A stretch of 9,383 nucleotides of DNA from a bacterium (GTDB taxonomy: Bacteria; Patescibacteriota; Microgenomatia; Levybacterales; UBA12049), in the NCBI GenBank assembly GCA_021820025.1, contig JAKAEF010000031.1, positions 1-9,383 on the forward strand, in the 5' to 3' direction. This document shows, piece by piece, positions 1 to 5,257 of this stretch. The notes under the pieces were generated by a model that ran no database searches, had not been told where the DNA came from, and saw only the letters and a program-made list of their open reading frames with translations. Position 1 is the first letter of the stretch; each line of letters opens with the position of its first letter. Made by a program: the position numbers and the translations under genes.

Positions 1-674
1 CCGTTTATTACTGCCTGATCTGCAAGGATAGCTTTTTGCATTTGCGTACTCAGTGGTGCAAACTTAGAAAGAAGTAATTTAATGACTGTTTTTCTGCTCA
101 TTGCATCAAAGTTATCTTTCCAAAGACCATAGCCTTTTTTCATTGTCTGAGAGTATTTAAGCCCATGTGTTTCTAATTCCTTGACAGTCATGTATAAAGA
201 CTTCTCAAAGCCATTGACGAGCTTCATATAAGCTACATAGCCTATTGCTGGCATCTTCTCCCTCTTGTCGTGGTCTGCAATCCAACTAAACTTTATGTCT
301 CCTGTTAGTAAATCCTCTGACTCTATCTCTCCTTCGCATACTTTTGATACATTAAGCGTCTTGAATTGTCCTGATCTTTGAGCAAGCTGTATAAATCCTT
401 TGTAGCCTAGCTGGAATTGCGCATTTCCTTTGTATGGAATAATGTAGGCAAAGCCGAGATTTTGGTTTATAGGTAAATCAAGTGTTGCTGCTGTCATCGC
501 AGCATTTAGGATTGATTTTGGCTCTACCCCTTCAAGATTGCTTGAGGCAACTTGCAAGAGGGAAGCAATAAATCCCTGTGATTTCTTTCCGAGTACGTCA
601 TTAAATCTCTCCTGCACATAATCGGATTGAATAAGTGTTTTTAATTGTGATGTTGTTGTTAATTCGTTACTCAT
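1..674 (-). CDS. recT: RecT-family single-strand annealing protein (partial, C-terminus outside window)
   Basis: This gene runs off the left edge; 224 complete codons are visible from the ATG at 674 (reading leftwards). RecT proteins bind single-stranded DNA and anneal complementary strands in phage recombination, usually with an exonuclease partner, which is not visible here. The translation has the family hallmarks: a helical N-terminus, then LDLPINQNLGFAYIIPY (about residues 65-81), QFQLGYKGFIQLAQRSGQF (87-104), a VSKVCEGE strand, and W185 followed by MSRKTVIKLLLSKF (192-205), matching the usual 'M..KTviR.l..k' segment. It starts inside the stop of the upstream 61-aa gene (ATGA overlap at 671-674) and has no clear Shine-Dalgarno sequence, so translation is probably coupled. 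Family RecT proteins are usually about 250-300 aa, so roughly 30-80 residues are missing. Family assignment is by recognition of conserved blocks, not by a search. Confidence 0.93.
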   Translation of the reverse strand, partial: MSNELTTTSQLKTLIQSDYVQERFNDVLGKKSQGFIASLLQVASSNLEGVEPKSILNAAMTAATLDLPINQNLGFAYIIPYKGNAQFQLGYKGFIQLAQRSGQFKTLNVSKVCEGEIESEDLLTGDIKFSWIADHDKREKMPAIGYVAYMKLVNGFEKSLYMTVKELETHGLKYSQTMKKGYGLWKDNFDAMSRKTVIKLLLSKFAPLSTQMQKAILADQAVIN

Positions 675-856
675 AAGGGTTTTAGCATATCTTTTGCTAC
701 TTCCACATCAGTTCTTTCTTGCTTACTTTTTAGCAAACCTGCTGCTTGAAATTCCTGTACGAGAAAGTCAAACCTGCATAGTAAACAAACAATCTCGCCT
801 GTTTTGTCCCATTCTTTTCCTTCGTGTTTATCGCAATATACGCAAAGTTCTTTCAT
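671..856 (-). CDS. Small CxxC/CxxC putative zinc-binding protein (61 aa)
   Basis: This is a 61-aa protein starting MKELCVYCDKHEG. Two Cys pairs, C5-x2-C8 and C24-x2-C27, are spaced like a small zinc ribbon; the rest is a charged helical tail. The start at 856 is preferred over an in-frame GTG-type start further upstream (919) because GGGAGG lies about 10 nt before it and because it overlaps the preceding gene's TGA (ATGA at 853-856). It overlaps recT the same way downstream. Its place directly before recT suggests a nucleic-acid-related accessory role, but that is inference and no family is recognised. Confidence 0.75.
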   Translation of the reverse strand: MKELCVYCDKHEGKEWDKTGEIVCLLCRFDFLVQEFQAAGLLKSKQERTDVEVAKDMLKPL

Positions 857-1026
857 AGTTTTATTGCCTCCCTGATTACTCCGTCTACTTCTTGGTTGTA
901 TAATTGCATTGACTCCCATTTTTCGATTAGCTCGTCACAGATGCACATTTTTCCTGGTTCTTGATCCTCGCACTCTTGCAAGTGTCTGTCGTTTTCTCCT
1001 GTGTTATAAAAATTAAAATTGTCCAT
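853..1026 (-). CDS. Hypothetical 57-aa acidic protein
   Basis: This short ORF begins MDNFNFYNTGEND and ends REAIKL. It contains three Cys (C19, C28, C30, the last two as CIC) and is mostly acidic and helical. It is supported by position: it begins 4 nt after the stop of the 34-aa gene, and its TGA overlaps the ATG of the 61-aa gene (ATGA), continuing the coupled chain. There is no clear Shine-Dalgarno sequence. No function is recognised. Confidence 0.6.
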   Translation of the reverse strand: MDNFNFYNTGENDRHLQECEDQEPGKMCICDELIEKWESMQLYNQEVDGVIREAIKL

Positions 1027-1030
1027 AGTT

Positions 1031-1135
1031 TTAGTGAATAAATAAAGTCATTGATACATTCCACAATGCCCCTGCTAAAACTCCTGCTGCTATCGTTGCT
1101 GCGATCATGTAATACTCAAATCGTGTGTCTGTCAT
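1031..1135 (-). CDS. 34-aa single-transmembrane peptide, holin candidate
   Basis: The peptide starts MTDTRFEYYMIAATIAAGVL and is dominated by one hydrophobic Ala/Gly-rich segment (about residues 9-32) with a short charged N-terminus. Its ATG lies 1 nt after the lysozyme stop codon and its TAA is 4 nt before the next gene, so it fits the operon exactly. Small membrane peptides next to phage lysozymes are often holins or lysis helpers, and that is the reason for the call. At 34 aa it is shorter than most known holins, so another membrane role is possible. A weak GGGA precedes the start. Confidence 0.5.
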   Translation of the reverse strand: MTDTRFEYYMIAATIAAGVLAGALWNVSMTLFIH

Positions 1136-1136
1136 A

Positions 1137-1670
1137 TTAAATTCCCAACTCCTTTCCGCAAGTCCATCTGTTAAATGTGTATCCGTTTGTTGAAAATATT
1201 TTCCAAGCAATAAGGGTGTTTATTTTGTAATCGAATAAGAAGCGAGCATTATTTACCTCTTTGTTAAATCCATTCCAGTATGAATTTATCTGAAAAAGTC
1301 CAAAATCAATACTTTTGTCTGAATTATAATTAGTTGCTGTAGGATTAAGTTTTCCGTTCTCATGGCAACGTGGATCAGTTAATAGTTGCAATGCTTTATC
1401 TGAATACTTGCCGAAAACCTCTTTTATGTAGTTTTCAATCTGTACGCTTTGTGGGTCTGCCGGAAGTTTTGCGGCTGGTTTATTTACTGTAGCGGTTGGT
1501 GCATACGCATTAGCAACTTTTAATACTGGACTAACAAAGATAGCTGCTGCAATAAGAGGGAAACTAAAGCCTATTACTCCTCCTACAATTGCACCTGTTA
1601 CTGTATATGCTTTTCTTGGTTGTTCTCTGTAGGTAAATGTACCTAATCCGTATTTACTTAGATTTTTCAT
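1137..1670 (-). CDS. Signal-anchored lysozyme / SLT-type lytic transglycosylase (endolysin)
   Basis: This 177-aa protein is predicted to cut the glycan strands of peptidoglycan. A basic N-terminus (K2, K6, R15, R19, K20) is followed by a long hydrophobic segment (about 23-54), predicting export with the C-terminus outside; VANAYA (52-57) could be a signal peptidase site, or the segment could act as a signal-arrest-release anchor. The lysozyme-like domain spans about 76-177. It shows RCHENGKLNPTATN with E104 as likely catalytic acid, then SIDFGLFQINSYW (120-132), the conserved G-x-x-Q-I-N block of SLT and g/c-type lysozymes, and a final NRWTCGK. GGAAG lies 3 nt before the ATG, within the end of the HTH gene, which overlaps it by 17 nt. 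Unusually for a lysis gene, it sits in the recT operon and not after the structural genes. Cell entry or element transfer is an alternative role. Confidence 0.85.
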   Translation of the reverse strand: MKNLSKYGLGTFTYREQPRKAYTVTGAIVGGVIGFSFPLIAAAIFVSPVLKVANAYAPTATVNKPAAKLPADPQSVQIENYIKEVFGKYSDKALQLLTDPRCHENGKLNPTATNYNSDKSIDFGLFQINSYWNGFNKEVNNARFLFDYKINTLIAWKIFSTNGYTFNRWTCGKELGI

Positions 1671-1821
1671 CTTCTTCCTTTCTTTTCTTCATTCTGGTAA
1701 CGATTTGATGTACTGTCGGTTGTCTAACCCCATATTTTAGGGCTATATCGTACATAGACATTCCGTTTAGATAGTCTTGGTACATCTCTTCGTTTCTTTT
1801 TAATTTCTCTGCTATTGGCAT
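1654..1821 (-). CDS. 55-aa helix-turn-helix DNA-binding protein
   Basis: This is the first gene of the leftward operon. Residues 16-46 (DYLNGMSMYDIALKYGVRQP followed by TVHQIVTRMKK) form a classic helix-turn-helix of the kind seen in sigma region 4, Mor-type activators and small resolvase-like HTH proteins: 'G-x-S-x-x-x-I-A-x-x-Y-G-V-x-x-x-T-V'. The tail is Lys/Glu rich. At 55 aa there is no separate dimerisation or ligand domain. There is no Shine-Dalgarno sequence before the ATG; the predicted leader is only about 20 nt. It overlaps the lysozyme start by 17 nt. A natural inference is that it autoregulates through the palindromes over its own promoter or activates late genes; neither is shown by sequence. 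Confidence 0.75.
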   Translation of the reverse strand: MPIAEKLKRNEEMYQDYLNGMSMYDIALKYGVRQPTVHQIVTRMKKRKEEDEKSK

Positions 1822-1840
1822 ATTTTTGACTTATAGCGTT

Positions 1841-1876
1841 GAATATGATATATTCCGCTTCATCTTGAAATTTCAA
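1841..1876 (-). promoter_or_regulatory. Promoter of the leftward HTH-lysozyme-recT operon, overlain by palindromes
   Basis: Reading leftwards, TTGAAA (1876-1871), an 18-nt spacer and TATATC (1852-1847) give a plausible sigma-70-type promoter with a start near 1840, about 20 nt before the HTH ATG. The -35 box lies in a perfect 12-bp palindrome, TTGAAATTTCAA (1865-1876). The -10 box lies in a 15-bp palindrome, GAATAT-GAT-ATATTC (1841-1855). Such symmetry over both boxes is typical of repressor sites. Confidence 0.55.
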
Positions 1877-1877
1877 T

Positions 1878-1903
1878 AAAAAAACACTCGTGTAGAGTGT
1901 TTT
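1878..1903 (-). terminator. Intrinsic terminator, leftward, ending the candidate RNA
   Basis: A perfect 9-bp stem (AAAACACTC / GAGTGTTTT) with a 5-nt loop is followed on the minus strand by seven T. It ends the transcript expected from the promoter at 2068-2097 before the HTH operon promoter. On the plus strand only a run of four T follows, so it works best leftwards. Confidence 0.8.
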
Positions 1904-2061
1904 ATAGTAGGTCTAGTGAAGTTTTATCTCGTTAGTTCCGGTGTCTCAGAAATGCGGGAATGTCTGAGACAAGGGTTACTTGTCGAGGGTCAAACTTCAA
2001 ATAGTTCCTCTGTAAAACTGGCTTCTACAGTGATTTTCTACTTGAAATATTAAAGAGCTAT
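1878..2061 (-). ncRNA. Candidate structured small RNA, about 184 nt
   Basis: A strong minus-strand promoter (2068-2097) and an intrinsic terminator (1878-1903) bound a segment with no ATG-started ORF. The predicted transcript has several helices. One is an 8-bp hairpin with one G-U pair (CTGTAGAA/TTTTACAG) near 2011-2031. A long-range 8-bp stem pairs 1992-1999 with 1917-1924. Inside it is a perfect 9-bp hairpin (TGTCTCAGA, 12-nt loop, TCTGAGACA; 1942-1971). A competing 6-bp hairpin (GACAAG/CTTGTC; 1968-1984) shares bases with that last stem, so two folds exclude each other. It does not match any RNA family I recognise. The length resembles 6S RNA, but I do not see its single long bulged helix. 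An alternative is a tiny gene: TTG at 2000 with AGAGGA upstream opens a 22-codon ORF ending at 1932. Confidence 0.55.
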
Positions 2062-2067
2062 AAAGTT

Positions 2068-2097
2068 AGTATAAGGTATCCTATTAGGATTTGTCAA
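2068..2097 (-). promoter_or_regulatory. Strong minus-strand promoter for the candidate small RNA
   Basis: TTGACA (2097-2092), an 18-nt spacer and TATACT (2073-2068) form a near-consensus sigma-70/sigma-A promoter reading leftwards, with a start near 2061. Its spacer contains the palindrome ATCCTA-T-TAGGAT (2078-2090), so a bound protein would block RNA polymerase. Confidence 0.75.
2077..2091. promoter_or_regulatory. Operator candidate, copy 1 (in the spacer of the RNA promoter)
   Basis: Read on the minus strand this 15-bp site is AATCCTAATAGGATA, a near-perfect palindrome matching copy 2 at 2155-2169 in 12 of 15 positions. It lies between the -35 and -10 boxes of the leftward promoter. Confidence 0.5.
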
Positions 2098-2154
2098 TAG
2101 GCAATTTGAGGCTAATACATGACAAGTTTTGGACAAAATGCCTGTGATCTAGTT

Positions 2155-2169
2155 AATACTAATAGTATT
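2155..2169. promoter_or_regulatory. Operator candidate, copy 2 (upstream of the integrase -35 box)
   Basis: AATACT-AAT-AGTATT is a perfect 15-bp palindrome ending 2 bp before the integrase -35 box. It shares the pattern AATnCTAATAGnAT with copy 1, 78 bp away centre to centre. A smaller palindrome, TTTTG-GA-CAAAA (2127-2138), lies between them. Confidence 0.5.
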
Positions 2170-2171
2170 TA

Positions 2172-2200
2172 TTGACAGTTATGAGAATTGCTTGTATAAC
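2172..2200 (+). promoter_or_regulatory. Strong promoter for the integrase
   Basis: TTGACA (2172-2177), a 17-nt spacer and TATAAC (2195-2200) give a near-consensus promoter with a predicted start near 2207. This leaves a leader of about 47 nt ending in the ribosome site AAGGAGG at 2242-2248. The promoter diverges from the RNA promoter at 2068-2097. Confidence 0.8.
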
Positions 2201-2253
2201 TCTGTTAGGTTCTTACAAAAATCTTAAATTGTCTCGTTTGCAAGGAGGCAATT

Positions 2254-3270
2254 ATGGATAAAGATAAATTCTTTTCGTGGTGTGTAACAAAGCGTAACCT
2301 TGTATCAAAGAGTTTGCACCACACGAGAATACGGTACGATTATTTGTTTAGGTGGCTCAATGATGAGCCTCTAACTGCTGAAAAAGCGGAAGGCTTCGTT
2401 TTGCATCTTCGAGAGAAAAACCTACGCAACTCCTCTATAAATTCATACATCCGGGTACTTAACCTTATTGATATATACGAGAGAGATAATAACCAAGACC
2501 TGCACCTACTCAAGAACATAAGCTACATGAAAAAAGAGCAGACTACCCCAACCTTCCTAAGCATAGATGAAGTTGAATCTCTTATTGCTGTTCGTATTGA
2601 TCTCTCAAAAAACCCTTATGCTAATTCCGGAATCGACATTGATCGAGTGTATCGTAATGCTATTTGGTTTCTTGCCGGTACCGGCTGCCGGTTTGATGAA
2701 ATGGCAAGTACACAAGTAAAAAACCTCCAACTTGGTATAAGTAGCGGTTATGTCAAATTCCCCAAAGAAATAGTAAAAACAAAGCAAGAAAGAATTGTAC
2801 CACTCCCTCCCCTGCTTGTTGCAGAACTCAAAGACTTTTGCAAGGGTAAAAAGCCTAATGACTACATGCTGACGACTGCAACCGGCAATAAGTTAATAGA
2901 GCAGACATTTTCCCCACAACTGAGAAAAAGAGCAGAAATAGCCGGAATAAATAAAAGGGTACATGCTCACATGTTTAGACATTCCTATATAAGAGAGCTT
3001 AGACGCTGCGGAACAGATGTACAGACCGTAGCCAAGCTCGTAGGGCATGAGGACTTAAACACGACACTTTACTATGATAAGTTTGACTATGAAGAACTGC
3101 AAAAAGGTGCAGAAAATCATCCTCTTTTCTCAAGAAGTATTCCAAAAGAAGAAAAACTAGAAAGATACATACGCAAATTCCAACAATTACGCATAGAGAT
3201 AGAAGCAGACCCAGATAGAACTTTTATACTTAAAAACTTCTTTGACTATTTACTTGCAGTCAAAGGGTAA
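2254..3270 (+). CDS. int: Tyrosine recombinase (phage integrase)
   Basis: This 338-aa protein integrates or excises DNA by strand exchange at att sites. An N-terminal SAM-like core-binding domain (about 5-85) precedes the catalytic domain (about 98-285). The catalytic set is complete: R146 (AGTGCRFDEM), a beta-hairpin Lys (K176 or K178 in VKTKQERIVPL), H239 and R242 (HAHMFRHSY), H265 (LVGHED) and the nucleophile Y274, nine residues after H265 as usual. A helical tail of about 50 residues follows. AAGGAGG lies 5 nt before the ATG, fixing the start. It has its own strong promoter with an operator-like palindrome just upstream. The next gene begins 7 nt after the stop and continues toward terminase, an unusual neighbourhood for an integrase. 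No attachment site can be named. Confidence 0.93.
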   Translation: MDKDKFFSWCVTKRNLVSKSLHHTRIRYDYLFRWLNDEPLTAEKAEGFVLHLREKNLRNSSINSYIRVLNLIDIYERDNNQDLHLLKNISYMKKEQTTPTFLSIDEVESLIAVRIDLSKNPYANSGIDIDRVYRNAIWFLAGTGCRFDEMASTQVKNLQLGISSGYVKFPKEIVKTKQERIVPLPPLLVAELKDFCKGKKPNDYMLTTATGNKLIEQTFSPQLRKRAEIAGINKRVHAHMFRHSYIRELRRCGTDVQTVAKLVGHEDLNTTLYYDKFDYEELQKGAENHPLFSRSIPKEEKLERYIRKFQQLRIEIEADPDRTFILKNFFDYLLAVKG

Positions 3271-3277
3271 AAGGAAT

Positions 3278-3505
3278 ATGATCGGCTTGATGGCATTTTC
3301 TGAATTAAATACTATGCTATTGTTTCTTCTTCTTATTATCGTGTTTATTGTTCTAGGGTTAATCTACAAACATTGTAAAAAAACAGATAGTAGGCTTGAT
3401 GAGATCGAGCAGACATACAAATACCTCAAGTTTCTTGATGATGCTAACCTAAAGCTATACGAGAAGTATTTGAAAGCAAAAGCAAAGAAAGAACACCTAA
3501 AATAA
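3278..3505 (+). CDS. Small membrane protein with coiled-coil tail (75 aa)
   Basis: From the ATG at 3278 the protein has one strong transmembrane segment, MLLFLLLIIVFIVLGLIY (about residues 13-30), then a basic KHCKK stop-transfer cluster. A helical, coiled-coil-like tail (about 36-75) follows. An in-frame TTG at 3242 lies within the integrase end and is less likely; AAGGA just before 3278 and AAAGGG further upstream support ATG 3278, though ATG 3290 is also possible. It follows the integrase by 7 nt and is probably co-transcribed. Holin-like or superinfection-related roles fit the shape, but nothing in the sequence decides between them. Its final codons overlap late motif copy 1. Confidence 0.7.
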   Translation: MIGLMAFSELNTMLLFLLLIIVFIVLGLIYKHCKKTDSRLDEIEQTYKYLKFLDDANLKLYEKYLKAKAKKEHLK

Positions 3506-3516
3506 TTTGCTACAGT
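3487..3516 (+). promoter_or_regulatory. Late motif copy 1 (before terS)
   Basis: CCTAAAATAATTTGCTAC at 3496-3513 matches the repeated core in 15 of 18 positions of the portal copy. The upstream TTGACA box seen in other copies is not kept here (GAAAGA). A TACAGT at 3511-3516 could serve as -10. The terS ATG is 57 nt after the CCT, so this copy would give a leader of about 30 nt. Confidence 0.5.
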
Positions 3517-3554
3517 AGGTCTACCAAACTCCTAGAGAGGAACGGTAAACACCT

Positions 3555-3983
3555 ATGGCAGACGAAACTACAGAACTAACACCCCAACAAGAAAGATTTT
3601 GCCAATTGTACGCTACTGATAAGGAATTTTTTGGAAATGGCGTAGAGACTTATTTAGAGGTTTACAGCATAGATCAGCATAAACCCAACTGGTATAACAC
3701 CGCTTGTGCAGCAGCTTCGAGACTGTTAAGCAATGTTAAGGTTATCAATAGAATAAACGAGTTGATTGAAGAAGGCGGACTGAATGACTCATTTGTAGAC
3801 AAACAGCTTAAATTTCTTATTACACAACATGCAGACTTTAAATCTAAACTCGGAGCAATTTCTGAATACAACAAGATGAAACAAAGAATAGTAAAGAAAG
3901 TCGATCTCACTAGCGGAGGTAAACCAATTCTAGGAGGTGCTTCTGATGTTCCAAGCGACAACAGCAACACAAAAGATTCTTAA
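3555..3983 (+). CDS. terS: Terminase small subunit
   Basis: This 142-aa protein is expected to recognise phage DNA and load the large terminase subunit at the packaging site. The N-terminal block LTPQQERFCQLYATD (8-22) with FGNGVETYLEVY (26-37) and the following helix-turn-helix-like region to about residue 75 match the 'tpkQ..Fc..Y' start of Terminase_2-type small subunits. A helical middle (80-112) and a flexible Gly/Ser-rich tail follow. AGAGAGG at 3534-3540 is 14 nt from the ATG, further than usual, so the start is a little uncertain; no other start fits better. Its 3' end overlaps terL by 38 nt and carries the terL ribosome site. Confidence 0.85.
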   Translation: MADETTELTPQQERFCQLYATDKEFFGNGVETYLEVYSIDQHKPNWYNTACAAASRLLSNVKVINRINELIEEGGLNDSFVDKQLKFLITQHADFKSKLGAISEYNKMKQRIVKKVDLTSGGKPILGGASDVPSDNSNTKDS

Positions 3984-5118
3984 ACTCACAAAGCGTATTA
4001 GAGGTGTTTCTGGTGGTACTGGTGCTAGTAAGACTATCTCTATTCTCTTGTGGCTTATTGACTATGCACAAACCCACAGAGGCAAGGTTATCTCTATTGT
4101 CTCTGAATCACTCCCTCACTTAAAGCGTGGTGCTATGCGTGATTTTCTTAACATCATGTCCGAGCATGAGTATTACAAGGATGAGAATTGGAATAAATCA
4201 GACTTTATTTATACGTTTCCTACCGGCACGAAAATAGAGTTTTTTGGTGTTGAAGAGTCCGAGAAAGTCAAAGGAGCAAGAAGAGACATCTTGTATGTCA
4301 ATGAAGCAAACAATATTACGCTTGAAACATTCATGCAGCTTGAAATCCGTACAAGAGAGATTATTTGGTGCGACTGGAATCCTGTAGCTGAATTTTGGTG
4401 GTATACGGAAATCATGCCTCACTACAACGCAGATTTTCTTGTACTAACCTATTTGGATAATGAAGCATTGCCTCAATCAATCGTGCAGTCAATAGAAAGC
4501 AAGAGGCATAATAAGAATTGGTGGCGTATTTATGGAGAAGGACAGTTAGGTATTGCAGAAGGTCGTATTTTTGATAATTGGGAAATATTAGACCAAGTGC
4601 CATTTGTTGCACGACTAGATAGGTATGGGCTTGATTTTGGGTATACAAACGATCCTACCGCTATTGTTGCAGACTATAACTATAATGGTGGCATTGTCTT
4701 AGATGAGCTTGCATATCAAAAAGGACTATCAAACAAGACAATTGCAGATATTTTTATCAATTCTCCAAGAGCTTTAGTTATTGCTGATTCCTCAGAGCCT
4801 AAGTCAATTGATGAGATAAAAAGCTATGGCGTGAACATTATTCCGGCAGAAAAAGGAAAAGGATCAGTCTTGCAAGGCATACAGTACATGCAGGATAAGA
4901 AAATCTATGTTACTAAAAGAAGCGTCAACTTGCTGAAAGAATATCGTAATTACTTTTGGTTGACTGATAGAGAGGGTAACTTTATCAATGAACCGCAAGA
5001 CTTTATGAACCATTGCTTAGACGCTGCTAGGTATGCGATAGGAAAGCCAAGAAAAACCTTTACCATGCCACAATCTGTAGGAGGGATAAAGCCATTCTTT
5101 GAAGGATTGCCCGGTTAG
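3946..5118 (+). CDS. terL: Terminase large subunit (packaging ATPase/nuclease)
   Basis: This 390-aa protein drives DNA into the procapsid and cuts the concatemer. The ATPase half shows a Walker A variant GGTGASKT (23-30), a Walker B region DILYVNE with E120, and the coupling motif IIWCDWNP (139-146). The C-terminal RNase H-like nuclease has three acidic residues in the expected places: D230 (YGLDFGYTNDP), D281 (VIADSSEPK) and D359 (HCLDAARYA). Length is slightly short for the family (about 400-550), but all motifs are present. ATG 3946 is chosen over an upstream GTG at 3937 because AGGAGG (3932-3937) lies 8 nt before it. It is translated from within the terS end. TAG at 5116-5118 directly abuts the TTGACA of late motif copy 2. 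Confidence 0.95.
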   Translation: MFQATTATQKILKLTKRIRGVSGGTGASKTISILLWLIDYAQTHRGKVISIVSESLPHLKRGAMRDFLNIMSEHEYYKDENWNKSDFIYTFPTGTKIEFFGVEESEKVKGARRDILYVNEANNITLETFMQLEIRTREIIWCDWNPVAEFWWYTEIMPHYNADFLVLTYLDNEALPQSIVQSIESKRHNKNWWRIYGEGQLGIAEGRIFDNWEILDQVPFVARLDRYGLDFGYTNDPTAIVADYNYNGGIVLDELAYQKGLSNKTIADIFINSPRALVIADSSEPKSIDEIKSYGVNIIPAEKGKGSVLQGIQYMQDKKIYVTKRSVNLLKEYRNYFWLTDREGNFINEPQDFMNHCLDAARYAIGKPRKTFTMPQSVGGIKPFFEGLPG

Positions 5119-5148
5119 TTGACAATACCTAAAATAAGTTGCCATTGT
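5119..5148 (+). promoter_or_regulatory. Late motif copy 2 (between terL and terminator)
   Basis: TTGACA (5119-5124), three bases, then CCTAAAATAAGTTGCCAT (5128-5145). No start codon follows; a strong terminator ends at 5212. If this copy is a promoter it would make only a short RNA of about 58 nt or be attenuated. Confidence 0.5.
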
Positions 5149-5187
5149 GTAAGTAATCACTTCCTTTCTCATTTGACTGGCGACAAG

Positions 5188-5212
5188 AAAGCTCTAGCAA
5201 TAGGGCTTTTTT
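5188..5212 (+). terminator. Intrinsic terminator after terL
   Basis: The stem AAAGCTCTA / TAGGGCTTT has 9 bp with one G-U pair and a GCAA (GNRA-type) tetraloop, and runs directly into a T tract (5207-5212). It ends the int-terS-terL transcript. The portal gene therefore needs its own promoter, supplied by motif copy 3 starting 6 bp later. Confidence 0.88.
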
Positions 5213-5218
5213 GTTTGT

Positions 5219-5248
5219 TTGCGTATACCTAAAATTTGTTGCTACCGT
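5219..5248 (+). promoter_or_regulatory. Late motif copy 3 (portal promoter candidate)
   Basis: TTGCGT (5219-5224), three bases, then CCTAAAATTTGTTGCTAC (5228-5245). With an 18-nt spacer the -10 position would be TACCGT (5243-5248), giving a start near 5255, about 3 nt before the portal ATG. The portal has no Shine-Dalgarno sequence. Confidence 0.6.
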
Positions 5249-5257
5249 CAAATCAAC

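Noticed and set aside
857..919. In-frame upstream extension of the 61-aa CxxC protein.
   Set aside because: It overlaps the 57-aa gene in another frame, while ATG 856 has GGGAGG upstream and an ATGA junction.
1878..2061. 6S RNA or tRNA/tmRNA identity for the structured region.
   Set aside because: The length fits 6S, but the long bulged rod is not visible; no T-arm GGTTCGAATCC-like sequence or acceptor pairing was found.
1906..3523. AGTAGGTCTA occurs at 1906-1915 and 3514-3523, flanking the integrase; considered as attachment-site cores.
   Set aside because: A 10-bp match is expected many times by chance in 9.4 kb, and the flanks do not match.
5219..5257. In-frame TTG extension of the portal gene.
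   Set aside because: It would translate through late motif copy 3, and has no ribosome site; ATG 5258 fits the spacing of the other motif-linked starts.
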